A stretch of 54,966 nucleotides of DNA from an uncultured Marinicella sp. GTDB lineage: Bacteria > Pseudomonadota > Gammaproteobacteria > Xanthomonadales > Marinicellaceae. The position numbers and the translations under genes were made by a program. Within the stretch, counting starts at the first letter, position 1, and each line of letters begins with the position of its first letter. Under the pieces are notes generated by a model that saw nothing but the letters and a program-made list of their open reading frames with translations, had not been told where the DNA came from and ran no database searches. The stretch covers positions 1-54,966 of the forward strand of contig CALDFB010000066.1 of NCBI GenBank assembly GCA_937942365.1, written 5' to 3'. This document shows, in pieces, positions 1 through 10,600 of this stretch.

Positions 1-1781
1 TAATTATCAGTTTGATTGGCTTTGATACCGTGAATGCCAAAATTGCTGATTTTGTGACAGTAGGCGACGATAGTGCCTGTGATTACAACAATGGAGATAC
101 GCGCATCCAAGATGCCATAAACAGTGGTGCCAGCGAAGTAAGGATTGCCTCAAACACCACTTATATAGAAAAAATACTGTTGGAAAACATCAGTGTTGCT
201 GTTCGCGGGGGGTTTGTTGATTGTGCAGCAGCAGAGCAAAACCAACAAACAGGTGTTAAAACCACCATCAATGGCGGCACTGGATTGACAGGCCCAGTGG
301 TTAAGATCACTGGAAACCAAAAGCCACATCTGATTCATTTAGAAAATTTGGAAGTGACAGGTGGTTCTAGCAATAATCCATTTTTACCTGGAGGTGGTAT
401 TGTTATCACAGAATCAATGAGTCAAATTCAGTTAGATAATTTATTGATACATAGTAATAACTCTTCGTCAGGCGGTGGTATCTTAATCAATGATGAAAAT
501 GTTAATTTACACATTCATAATACCAGCATAGAAAACAACACGGCCTACAGTGGTGGCGGGCTGGCTTGTATTGGTATGAATTCAAACATCAAGCTTACCG
601 GCCAAAGCAAAGTATCTGATAACTCAGCCATCATAGGTCCCTTTTCAGGTGGTGATGGCGGTGGTGTTTTCTTAACCCAAGGCTGTATTTTTTCGATCCG
701 GGCAGGCAGTGCCATTGATGGCTCTGACTTGAATGATGTGATCAGCATCCATAACAACCATGCACAAGTAAATGGGGGAGGTATTTCTGTGTTCAATCAG
801 GCGCGTTTACAGATTGATGCCATGGGTCATCAACCCATATTCATCAGAGAAAACACAGCTGAAATAGACGGTGGCGGTATATCTGCATCTGAGAAAAATA
901 CCACCGTACAAATTGCTGGTGCCGCGTTGATTCAAAACAGCGGTAAGTTTTCAGGAGGTATACACCTTTTTAATCATGCTTTTTTACTGTTGTCTGATAA
1001 TTTAAGCAATGGTAAGGACTGTTATATTCAATCATTTTCAGACTTATTTATAGAACCAATGGGTTGTAACTATTTTATAGGCAATGCTGCCAGAGGTACT
1101 GGAGCCATCAAAAATCATGCAGCAACTGCTTTGGTGTACAGAACGTTTTTTACAGCAAATACGGCTAACCATTCAGCTGCCATATCTACATCTAGTGGTG
1201 CCACCACCTCTGTAGAAAGCAGCGTCTTTGCTCATAATGGTTTAGGTGGTTCAGGTAAGCAAGGCTATGAGGATCGGTTTTTGATCAGCACAGCATTCAA
1301 TGTTAACTTTAAAATGATCAACAGCACACTGGTTGATAATGATGTAGTTGACTCCGTATTGTTATTTGCACATTCACCAGACAACGAGGTGTCTGTGACC
1401 TCCTCAATCATTCACAACGAAGCCGAAAACAATGTCCCAGTTTTATTAGCTCCCAATGGTCAAGGTGCTTTTGATTGTGTGTTGGTTCATGAAGGCGTTT
1501 CATTGTTGGGCATTGAAAGCACACGCATACAGATTAACGGTAGTGATTTAGGCTTTGTGGATCGTATGCATGGTGATTACCATTTATCAATTGATTCACC
1601 GGCAATCGACTTTTGTGGCAAAAACCCGAGCAGCTTTTTTGGCTTGGATATAGATGCACAAGCTTTTGGCTGGGATGACCCTAACACCATAAATTCACAC
1701 GGGCCTTATGACATCGGTGCAGATGAGTTTGTGTTGCCAGATGATGTTATTTTCAACAATGGTTTTGATGATCCATTTTAA
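1..1781 (+). CDS. Secreted right-handed beta-helix / choice-of-anchor Q-like protein, 5' truncated by the window edge
   Basis: Repeated G-G-G-I...N beta-helix pattern, 'SPAIDFCG...GPYDIGADEF' near the C-terminus, and C-terminal 'DDVIFNNGFDDPF'. The listed start is TTG, and the frame stays open to base 3 with hydrophobic codons (IISLIGFDTVNA), so the true start is upstream. Confidence 0.75.
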   Translation, partial: IISLIGFDTVNAKIADFVTVGDDSACDYNNGDTRIQDAINSGASEVRIASNTTYIEKILLENISVAVRGGFVDCAAAEQNQQTGVKTTINGGTGLTGPVVKITGNQKPHLIHLENLEVTGGSSNNPFLPGGGIVITESMSQIQLDNLLIHSNNSSSGGGILINDENVNLHIHNTSIENNTAYSGGGLACIGMNSNIKLTGQSKVSDNSAIIGPFSGGDGGGVFLTQGCIFSIRAGSAIDGSDLNDVISIHNNHAQVNGGGISVFNQARLQIDAMGHQPIFIRENTAEIDGGGISASEKNTTVQIAGAALIQNSGKFSGGIHLFNHAFLLLSDNLSNGKDCYIQSFSDLFIEPMGCNYFIGNAARGTGAIKNHAATALVYRTFFTANTANHSAAISTSSGATTSVESSVFAHNGLGGSGKQGYEDRFLISTAFNVNFKMINSTLVDNDVVDSVLLFAHSPDNEVSVTSSIIHNEAENNVPVLLAPNGQGAFDCVLVHEGVSLLGIESTRIQINGSDLGFVDRMHGDYHLSIDSPAIDFCGKNPSSFFGLDIDAQAFGWDDPNTINSHGPYDIGADEFVLPDDVIFNNGFDDPF

Positions 1782-1824
1782 AACCACAGCTGTTTAAAAA
1801 AATATGATTATTTCGGAGAAATCA

Positions 1825-2430
1825 ATGAAAAACAACAAATTGTTATACCCGATGATGACCTCATGGTTTTTCAGTCCCATAACATCAGCCAGTGAATCTA
1901 ATTATGACTATGATGAATTTACATTTGGCATAAATGCCAGCTCATTGAGCACCACTGGTATAGCTCATTACAGCCCTTCAAATTTACTTTCCGAGAAACT
2001 TTACCTGACTTTTGATCTTAACCAAAGATCACCCATCTATGGCAGCACTTCATTGGATCCATTCGGCCAAGTTCCTCCTCTCTCTTCAGCCGAAATTGGT
2101 TTCGGCGTTTATCAAAGAATTTCTGATAAAACCGAAGTTTATGGAGCGCTGTCATTCTCTAAAACGTGGTCAAATACTCTGAAGACTCGATTTGATTCAT
2201 TAAGTCTTGTCACCGGCTCGATTACAAATGTGACAGAAAATTTTCAGTTAATAACAAGCCATAAATTTTCAAAGAAATTTAATTTCCAAAGAGGATATAG
2301 AAACCAAAATTACCAAAGAAAGAAAGGCATTGAAATAACCGGGAAGTTAAAATTAAAACATAAAATATTTATAACCACCGGTATGAGCTCAAGTAAAGGT
2401 TTTCCTTATTTGGGGGTCAGTTTTAGGTAG
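1825..2430 (+). CDS. Hypothetical secreted/outer-membrane beta-barrel-like protein
   Basis: ORF 1804-2430. The internal ATG at 1825 has a better RBS (ggag). Alternating aromatic/polar strands in the C-terminal half. No family recognised. Confidence 0.5.
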   Translation: MKNNKLLYPMMTSWFFSPITSASESNYDYDEFTFGINASSLSTTGIAHYSPSNLLSEKLYLTFDLNQRSPIYGSTSLDPFGQVPPLSSAEIGFGVYQRISDKTEVYGALSFSKTWSNTLKTRFDSLSLVTGSITNVTENFQLITSHKFSKKFNFQRGYRNQNYQRKKGIEITGKLKLKHKIFITTGMSSSKGFPYLGVSFR

Positions 2431-2626
2431 GTTAGAAGATACCTGTTTTCATCAGTTTTGAAAAATCAGCATATTAGTAATTTAAAATGAATTGATTGGG
2501 AATATCAAAAACAGTCGATGTTGCAGTCAGTTAGATTATTCGCCGACTAACACACAGAAATTTAATTAGAGCACATTACCACCACATATCTCATGCTTAA
2601 ATTAAATGTATAGGGACCTAAAGTAA

Positions 2627-4027
2627 CTAAACAGGCTGCACCCCTGCCCCATAGTCAAATACCACTGCCAAAACCAAAATCAAGGCCGCAGCACCCATTA
2701 ATTTCAATATCAAGGGCAAACAGAACCTGAACCAGGCGTTATAAGGAACGCCTGCCATACCAATAATTCCCATCAATACCGCATTAGTGGGTATGATCAT
2801 ATTGGAAAAACCATCGCCAAATTGATACGCTAAGACTGAAATCTGGCGATTGACTCCAATGATATCGCCCACTGGAGCCATCAAAGGCATGGTCACATAG
2901 GCTTGGCCACTGCCTGAGGGGATAAATAAGTTCAAAACAGATTGCATGATAAACATACCCACTGATGCCAACTCAGCGCCCAGATATGATAATGGCATTG
3001 ACATGGCATGTACCAAGGTATGTAGAATTTGTCCATCCTCCATAATTAAGGCAATCCCTCTGGCCACACCGATTAAAATTGCAGTGGTGGCCAATTCTTG
3101 TACCCCTTCGATGAATTTATTGGCGGCCATATCAGCACTGAGCTTGCCCACTACAGCTGCAAATACACCCCAAATAATAAACATGGCACCCAGTTCATAC
3201 AAATACCACCCTTTTTCAGAAATTCCCCAAACAGCCACTACTATCGTTGCCACCAATCCAAATAATATCAGTCTATGTCTGGTATTAAGCTGGGGATAAT
3301 CATGCTGTTCTTGATTTTCAAGTGGGCATGCCACGCCATGCACGTATGATTTAGCTGGATCTGCTTGAACCATTTTCGCGTATTTCCATACATGATGAAA
3401 ACCTATGAGAACAAAAGGTAAAAAGATGGCCAAACGCAACCATAACCCTGAATACAAAGGCACATCAGCGATTTGTTGAGCGATCATCACTGTAAAAGGA
3501 TTGAAGGCTGACACACCGTAACCAATACCATAACCGGTCACCACCATACCCACTGCGGTCATTGCATCCAATCGCATGGCTTTGCAAAGCCCCACCAGTA
3601 TCAGCACAAAGGGTATATATTCTCCGGCTGTACCAATGGCACCAGAAGCCATTCCAAAAACAAAAATCACCATGAAAATTAGCCAATGAGGTTTGTCACC
3701 GAAACGTTCAAGCATTCGCCCAATCAAGGCATCAATGGTACCTGTTGCTCTTGCTATAGCAAGCACACCACCAATAATAAAGACAAAGAAAATGATGTCC
3801 TGTGCTGCAGCAAGGGCACGTGGTATGGCGACTAAAAAGTCAAAAAGTGAAAGACGCTTTTGTGTTTCAGCCACTTCATAAGTTCCAGCAACAACCGCCT
3901 CACGTCCATTCTCAAGTGTGACTGTTTCAAAGAACCCTTGAGGCACCAGCCAGGTGGCGATATAAGCCACTAACATCATGCCAAGTAATAAGATAAGGGT
4001 GTGCGGAACTTTGAATTCTTTTTTCAT
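2627..4027 (-). CDS. YfcC family (DcuC/C4-dicarboxylate carrier-like) membrane transporter
   Basis: 466 aa polytopic protein. 'MKKEFKVPHTLILLLGMMLVAYIATWLVPQGFF' and 'IPSGSGQAYVTMPLMAPVGDIIGVNRQ' are typical of the YfcC family. Confidence 0.85.
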   Translation of the reverse strand: MKKEFKVPHTLILLLGMMLVAYIATWLVPQGFFETVTLENGREAVVAGTYEVAETQKRLSLFDFLVAIPRALAAAQDIIFFVFIIGGVLAIARATGTIDALIGRMLERFGDKPHWLIFMVIFVFGMASGAIGTAGEYIPFVLILVGLCKAMRLDAMTAVGMVVTGYGIGYGVSAFNPFTVMIAQQIADVPLYSGLWLRLAIFLPFVLIGFHHVWKYAKMVQADPAKSYVHGVACPLENQEQHDYPQLNTRHRLILFGLVATIVVAVWGISEKGWYLYELGAMFIIWGVFAAVVGKLSADMAANKFIEGVQELATTAILIGVARGIALIMEDGQILHTLVHAMSMPLSYLGAELASVGMFIMQSVLNLFIPSGSGQAYVTMPLMAPVGDIIGVNRQISVLAYQFGDGFSNMIIPTNAVLMGIIGMAGVPYNAWFRFCLPLILKLMGAAALILVLAVVFDYGAGVQPV

Positions 4028-4202
4028 TTAATTTCTCTTTTGTGTGCTGAAGGTTTCAATGATATTTAAATTTAACAACGAACAGTTTAGTTTTTTAAAT
4101 CACTCATTTCAAGACAACTTTTGGCTCATAATGGACAACGATAAAATAATATTATAGAACCATTCAAAGGTACAATATACCCATTCAATTTTAAAGTAAG
4201 CC

Positions 4203-4796
4203 ATGAGTTGTTACGAAATCGACGGAGTTAAACCAGTTATTGACCCATCCAGCTTCATCCATCCAACCGCTTCAGTCATTGGTCATGTGGTGATTGGAAA
4301 GCACTGCTACATCGGCCCACATGCCAGTTTGCGTGGCGATTTTGGAAAAATAGTTTTGGAAGATGGGGTTAATTTTCAAGATGGTTGTATTGCTCACTGC
4401 TTCCCTGGAGGTGAGACTCGAATACGTCAAAATGGGCACATCAGTCATGGCGCTGTTTTACACGGCTGTGATATCGGCGAGAATTCAATGGTTGGGATTC
4501 AAACCGTGGTAATGGACAACGCCAAGATTGGTAAAGAATGTATGATAGCAGCTTTAAGTTACATCAAACCCAATTTTGAAGCCCCTGCTCGATCCATCAT
4601 TGCTGGCTCACCAGCAGCCATAAAAAAAGAAGTCACTGATCAACAAATCAAATGGAAAACTGAAGGAACAACCGTTTATCACCATTTGGCACAGCGTTGT
4701 TTAGAAACCCTCCACCAATGTGAAGCACTGGAATCTGAAAGTGAACAAAACAACAGCGGCAAACTGAATATAAAAAACTTCAAACCTATGAAGTAG
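4203..4796 (+). CDS. paaY: PaaY-like gamma-carbonic anhydrase / hexapeptide-repeat protein
   Basis: Left-handed beta-helix hexapeptide repeats; 'IDPSSFIHPTASVIGHVVIGKHCYIGPHASLRGDFGKI' and 'CIAHCFPGG'. Confidence 0.8.
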   Translation: MSCYEIDGVKPVIDPSSFIHPTASVIGHVVIGKHCYIGPHASLRGDFGKIVLEDGVNFQDGCIAHCFPGGETRIRQNGHISHGAVLHGCDIGENSMVGIQTVVMDNAKIGKECMIAALSYIKPNFEAPARSIIAGSPAAIKKEVTDQQIKWKTEGTTVYHHLAQRCLETLHQCEALESESEQNNSGKLNIKNFKPMK

Positions 4797-4806
4797 TCAT
4801 CTGATA

Positions 4807-4837
4807 CCAAGTCAGATGCGTAATGCATCTGACTTGG
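4807..4837. terminator. Bidirectional hairpin between convergent genes
   Basis: Perfect 13-bp stem ccaagtcagatgc-gtaat-gcatctgacttgg between convergent ORFs. No strong U tract. Confidence 0.6.
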
Positions 4838-4867
4838 CTTGTCTAAATCAGTTCAATGACTCAATAT

Positions 4868-5728
4868 TTATTTTAATTTCCACTTGGCAACTAATTGAGC
4901 ATTACCTTGATGACTTTCGCCTATTTTAAAGTCAAAATCAGACGATTCAGGTAACGCATACTTAACAATATCAAGGAAAGAAAAAACAACTTTTTTCTGA
5001 GAGTCATCTTTTTTATTGTCACTGATTGAAATAGGCTTAATTGGTTCAGGCAATATATGCCCATCTACAGCAGTGATTTCAATTTCGTTGATGTCATAAT
5101 CGCTGGAGTCGGTTACATGAACAGTAAAATCCTTGCCTAACTTTCCTTTTCTGTAATTGATTTTGCTTTTATATTTTGCAAAGGTAATTTGTACGTCATT
5201 TGTACCACTACCCTCACTCTTGCTCATAAGTTTTGAAATTGCTGGCAGTTCATAATCGCCGTCAACAGTAATATCAAACTCAGTTTCCCGAAACATAAAT
5301 GCAGCCCTGCCTTTGGCAAATAACCCCAAAGGCCCCCACATAACTACATGAGCGACTGTTGCACCCGTTCTTTTTCTGCCTTCTTGGGACAATGGGTTTC
5401 TTTCAAACTTAACTAAATCGCCATGCTGCGTTTTCAGGCTTCGTGGAACTAAGGTTAAAACACCTCCTTTACCCATACTTTTCCTACCAACGGCTTCATT
5501 AACCATACCTTTAACAAAAGTGCCTGCTTCAATAACCAATTGACCGTTAACTTTCACATCTTCTGTAACCTGAAAATATATAGTTTCACCGGTTGAGTTG
5601 ATATTCCCATTAACATTTTCTGCTAACCTCACAGCAATATCCGTACCATCTTTCAGAACAGCTGCATTGACAATAAATGTGGCAAAAAATAATCCGACGA
5701 TCCAAATACTTTTATTTAATAAATTCAT
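4868..5728 (-). CDS. Hypothetical exported protein
   Basis: ORF to 5755. The internal ATG (MNLLNKSIWIVGLFFATFIVNAA) follows an AAAGGA RBS and gives a clean signal peptide. Confidence 0.55.
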   Translation of the reverse strand: MNLLNKSIWIVGLFFATFIVNAAVLKDGTDIAVRLAENVNGNINSTGETIYFQVTEDVKVNGQLVIEAGTFVKGMVNEAVGRKSMGKGGVLTLVPRSLKTQHGDLVKFERNPLSQEGRKRTGATVAHVVMWGPLGLFAKGRAAFMFRETEFDITVDGDYELPAISKLMSKSEGSGTNDVQITFAKYKSKINYRKGKLGKDFTVHVTDSSDYDINEIEITAVDGHILPEPIKPISISDNKKDDSQKKVVFSFLDIVKYALPESSDFDFKIGESHQGNAQLVAKWKLK

Positions 5729-5896
5729 TCCTTTATCCTTTTTACAAAAAAGCAATGATATACAATTTCACCTTGAAGTGAAATAAAAAAATTTGCAATT
5801 AGGTTACAAACATAAGGCGCTCTTATTGAAAAGCAAAGGAAACAAAGTAAATTGAGATCAGTTAATGGATTTAGATCGCCTTGTTAATTACTCAAA

Positions 5897-6250
5897 TTAA
5901 ATCAATTCATCTACTTTTTTGGCACAAATAAAATCATTAATGGTTAAACCACCGGCTTCATGCGTGGTGAATTTCACACGACAATAATTATAGCCGAATG
6001 AAACATCCGGGTGATGGCCTTGTTGATCAGCCAGGTGCGCAACTGCATTGACAAAAAACATGGTTTTAGCGAAGTTTTTAAATTTGAATGAACGGGCAAC
6101 CAATTGCTTTTCTTCCTGGTATTGCCAAGCAGGATCAATTGAAGACATGTAATCTAATACTTCAGCCATTTCCATGGCGTTCATTCCACCTTGACATGGC
6201 TCACATTTGATTTCACTGAGTTCGACTTTATTGTGTTTATTTGTATTCAT
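5897..6250 (-). CDS. phhB: 4a-hydroxytetrahydrobiopterin dehydratase
   Basis: 'HLADQQGHHPDVSFGYNYCRVKFTTHEAGGLTINDFICA' PCD/DCoH signature; directly downstream of phhA. Confidence 0.9.
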   Translation of the reverse strand: MNTNKHNKVELSEIKCEPCQGGMNAMEMAEVLDYMSSIDPAWQYQEEKQLVARSFKFKNFAKTMFFVNAVAHLADQQGHHPDVSFGYNYCRVKFTTHEAGGLTINDFICAKKVDELI

Positions 6251-6262
6251 AACACAATGATT

Positions 6263-7066
6263 CTAACAGGCTTGTGCCAACATATGGTGTGGCGCTTGTA
6301 AACCCAATGATTTTGCCTGTTCAATATCTGCCAATAAATCTCTTTGTGTGATTTCAGTCAATTGTTCAAAGGACTCCAACACATAATAAATAGGCTGTTT
6401 GATATCAATCCTATAAGGCGTGGTTAACACATCCATGACATCGAACAGCTTGCGCCGAGGTTTAGCACTGTTCGATGCATAGATTAGCTCTGTGGGTGAG
6501 GATGCCAGTCCAGAACCCATAGGTACGATTTCATTGTTGTTATTTTTAATTAAACCGAATTCGATGGTAAACCAGTACAAACGAGCCAGCCAGGAATGGT
6601 TTTCTGAAGGCATATTTTGTCCAAGCTTGCCGATATGTTGTGAAAAATTGGCAACACAATTGTGGGTAAGAAGAGGTGCATGTCCAAATATCTCATGGAA
6701 AATGTCAGGTTCTTTAACGTAATCAAAATCAGCTCTTGATCTGATGAAAGAAGCTGCGGGGAACCGTTTATTCGCCAACATATTAAAAAAACGATCATAA
6801 CCAATCAGTGCTGGAACCGGCTCAACTTGCCAGCCATTTATGTTTTTAAGTTTTTCAGAGATTTCAGAACATTGAGGTATTCTGTGGCTTGGCATATTGA
6901 TATGTGTCAATCCCTCTATATACTCTTTGACCATGTGCCGATTAACCAGACTGATTTGTGCTTGGTAAAGCTCACTCCATATCAGATGCTCATCTGCTGA
7001 ATAATTAATCCAACCATTGGCATTTGCTTGCTTGGCTTGATATTGATCAGATGTATATCTTGACAT
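6263..7066 (-). CDS. phhA: Phenylalanine 4-monooxygenase
   Basis: 'YVKEPDIFHEIFGHAPLLTH' Fe-binding motif of aromatic amino acid hydroxylases. Confidence 0.93.
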   Translation of the reverse strand: MSRYTSDQYQAKQANANGWINYSADEHLIWSELYQAQISLVNRHMVKEYIEGLTHINMPSHRIPQCSEISEKLKNINGWQVEPVPALIGYDRFFNMLANKRFPAASFIRSRADFDYVKEPDIFHEIFGHAPLLTHNCVANFSQHIGKLGQNMPSENHSWLARLYWFTIEFGLIKNNNNEIVPMGSGLASSPTELIYASNSAKPRRKLFDVMDVLTTPYRIDIKQPIYYVLESFEQLTEITQRDLLADIEQAKSLGLQAPHHMLAQAC

Positions 7067-7152
7067 AGGTGCTTTATTGATTATGAACGACTGTCTATTT
7101 TATGTATGAATCATGAAATATTATTCTTATTATTCTTTATATTTGTAGTTTT

Positions 7153-7200
7153 ATGGAATATAGTTTCAAATATAAAATTTAAATAGGAACAATATTCCAT
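7153..7200. promoter_or_regulatory. Inverted repeat in the phhA / Lrp-regulator intergenic region; candidate operator
   Basis: atggaatat (7153-7161) and atattccat (7192-7200) are perfect 9-bp inverted arms, centres 39 bp apart. The right arm overlaps the regulator's start codon. Confidence 0.45.
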
Positions 7201-7660
7201 GAAAGAATTAGACAGTCATGATTTGTTGATTTTGCAGGCTTTACAAAAAAACTCAAATCTCAATACCCAAGAACTGGCCGATCAAGTTAATTTGTCCAAA
7301 ACCCCTTGTTGGAGACGAGTCAGAAAACTTGAAGAAGCTGGCTATATCAAAAAATATGTAGCGCTCCTTGATCAACAAAAATTAGATTTATCAGTGATGG
7401 CCTATGTGCAAGTTTCTATGTTAGACCATGATTTAAATACTTTACGTAAATTTGATGAATTTGTTGAACTCAGTCCTTACATACTTGACTGTAATTCAAC
7501 AGCAGGTAATTTCGACTATGTGATGAAAGTCATAGCCAAGGATATCGTTGAGTTAGAAAACTTCTTAATGAGAGAATTGCTTCACCTCGGCGTGGTGCAA
7601 TCAACCAACACCAATTTGATATTGCGGCAAAAGAAAAGCACCACACAGTTGCCTTTGTAA
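7199..7660 (+). CDS. Lrp/AsnC family transcriptional regulator
   Basis: 'LDSHDLLILQALQKNSNLNTQELADQVNLSKTPCWRRVRKLEEAGYI' AsnC-type HTH; divergent from phhAB. Confidence 0.92.
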   Translation: MKELDSHDLLILQALQKNSNLNTQELADQVNLSKTPCWRRVRKLEEAGYIKKYVALLDQQKLDLSVMAYVQVSMLDHDLNTLRKFDEFVELSPYILDCNSTAGNFDYVMKVIAKDIVELENFLMRELLHLGVVQSTNTNLILRQKKSTTQLPL

Positions 7661-7675
7661 AACAAAGATAACTCA

Positions 7676-10600
7676 TCAAGCATCAATTGGAGTGAGCATA
7701 TCCTGCCACTGATGTTCACTTAAAATGTCACTGATATCTGCCCGCTGGCTCAACAAGCCACTGGCCAATTGTTTTTTCTTGAGTTGTAACTGATAAATCT
7801 TTTCCTCAACGGTGCCTCGTGTGATTAATTTATAGACAAAGACTTGTTTATCCTGACCAATCCTGTGCGCCCTGTCGCTGGCTTGTTGTTCTGCAGCTGG
7901 ATTCCACCATGGATCAAAATGTATCACAGTATCCGCTGCTGTTAAATTAATCCCTGCGCCACCTGCTTTCAGGCTGATAAGAAATATCGGTTTTTGAAGA
8001 CTTTGAAACCCTTCAATAAATTCCGTTCTTTTGGCAGGAGGTGTTCTGCCAGTGAGTTGAAAAAAATCAACTCCAATTGCCTCCAATTCATCAGCGATGA
8101 TTTGTAACATGCTGGTGAATGAAGAAAATATCAACACCCTTCTCCCCTCTTCAACTAAATTTGGTAAGGCAGTCATCAACCAACTTAACTTGGCTGAATG
8201 AGCCGATGATTTAATCGATTCAAGATTAACTAATTGAGGGTGGCAACAGACTTGACGTAGTCGCAACAAGGCATTACTGATCAATATTTGATTGTTGTTT
8301 TGGTTTTTCACTGCTTGTCTGATTTCCTCAGCCATGGTCAAACGAATACTTTCATATACGGTGGCTTGTGATTCCTCCAAATCAATGAACTTTATGATTT
8401 CACTTTTATCCGGCAAATCTTTGGCCACATCATTTTTGGTTCTGCGCAGTACAAACGGTCCCACACGGGTTTGTAACTCAATGAGTCTTTGCCCATTATT
8501 TTCTTTCTCAATTGGCCATTGATAACGATGTTGAAATTGCTTTTCAGTGCCCAAAAACCCAGGCATTAAAAAATCAAAAATTGACCATAATTCACCCAAA
8601 TGATTCTCTACCGGTGTGCCACTAAGACACAATCGGTGTTGAGCCGATAATCTTTTAATCACTTGTGCTACTTGGGTTTTCCGGTTTTTAATGGCTTGTG
8701 CTTCATCCAGCACCAAAACATGTATTTTTTTACTGTTCAGATCGCTAAAATCCCTACTGATGATGCCATAGCTGGTAACAATCAGATCAAACTCATCAAA
8801 TTGTTCATACATCATTCGTCGGCCAGGGCCTGTCATGATACCGACTTTCAAATCAGGAGTGAATTTCCTGGCTTCAGCTGCCCAATTTCCCAGTAAGCTT
8901 GTTGGGGCTACAATCAAGTTGGTCGCCATTTGCATGTCTTTGAGCTTTTGTGCTTGGATGAATGTCAGGGTCTGTAAGGTTTTACCTAAGCCCATGTCAT
9001 CAGCCAGTAAGCCGTGGAATTGATTGGCTGCTAAAAACAGCAACCATGAATACCCTTCTTTTTGATATGGCCTGAGCGTTGCTTGTAATCCATCTGGAGG
9101 ATCTAAAACTTCTAGTTCCTCAATGGCTTCTAATGCTTCAGCTTTCTTTTGAATGTCATCCACACCAAGCCACATCACAGGCGTTTCATTCATCCTTAAA
9201 ACTTGACTCAGTTTTTGCTTATTTTGGGCCATCTTGAGTAATTGATGTTCATTTAACAGCAATGACTCTGCTTGGTTTTGATTTGTTTTGGTTTGTATAT
9301 CAGTGCCATAAAGTTCTCCTATGGTATTGAGGATCTGATTCAATTGGTCTTTGGCCACACCCACATTAACACCATTTTCTAATTGAAGCATCAGCTCTTG
9401 TTTAACAGCACTGAAACCGCCTGTTTTAATGGCTTTGATTAAATAAGGTAATAGGTTTATCCTTTGTTGATTAACTTCTATCCCAATTTTTAAATCAAAC
9501 CAACCAATCGAATCAGTATCAGAGCCTTGGCCTTTATTTTGGACATCGACATACCACTTGTCAGCAATGATCCGGTTCAAGCGAAATTCTGGCTCAATAA
9601 CAACTTGCCAGTTCATATCATGCAGCGCCACCAGCAAAGGAGCAATGGCGATAAAGTCATCACCTATATGACGATCATTTAATTGGAAATATTGACTGAT
9701 TGGCGGCTCAAATTCGGCCATCATAGAAGGTAATTTTTGAATTTGGTAACATGCAGCTGCCACCTGCTCTAATTGTTCTGCATTAACGATGACCGAGCCA
9801 TCAATTAAATCTTGCAGGTCAAATACCGTTGTTCCAAGTATAAACTGGGGTTGAGCCACATCAATATGTTGGGTAGCATTGTTCCAATCTAAATCAACTG
9901 TTCTGGTATTGATATGCAAAGCCATTTGAAAATCAGTACTGTCAGTTAAATCTTTCACCTTCCCAGAATCAGTTGTTTTTTTATTGACGGCATTTTCTGC
10001 CTGTATAAACTGTAAATTTGGGCTGAGCGAAATTGCTGATGCGGGTAATTGCTCATTCACTTCATGGAATGTAATGGGTGGACGATAACAAGCCTTCCAA
10101 AAACACCGTTGGGTTTTTAACATCATCACCAACATGGATTCAAATCGTTGGGAGCCTTCAGTGGCATTTATATTGAATTGATGAACTTTAGCCAAACCAT
10201 TTTGATTGATTTGGTGAAGGACATACTGATCTGCCAAACTCACAAATTTAGGCAGCTGTTTCTTGAATATCAAACTGCTGTCAATTTTAGCTTTGACTTG
10301 ATAACGGTCATCTTGACTCAGGTATGCCTTAAATAAACTGACTTTAATATTCCCATTATCTGCCTGGTCTAAAACATAGATGATCCTGTGTCTGGCCATA
10401 TTTGGAAATGGGTCATGCTGTTGTTGACTTAGCCATGCCATGAATGTGCTGTTGATGTCTCTTAATGCCTTTATTTGTTCTGTAAAAGGAGCCAGTTGAT
10501 CAAGCTTGTACTTGTTATAGACAGTTAAGGCTGCCAAATGAATACAAGGTGCTTTCGATTGGCAGTGACAAGTTCCCAATGATTCTGAATAAGGCGTCGT

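Noticed and set aside
2946-3299. 117-aa + strand ORF within the YfcC transporter gene
   Set aside because: Fully antisense to a recognised transporter; no RBS or homology signature.
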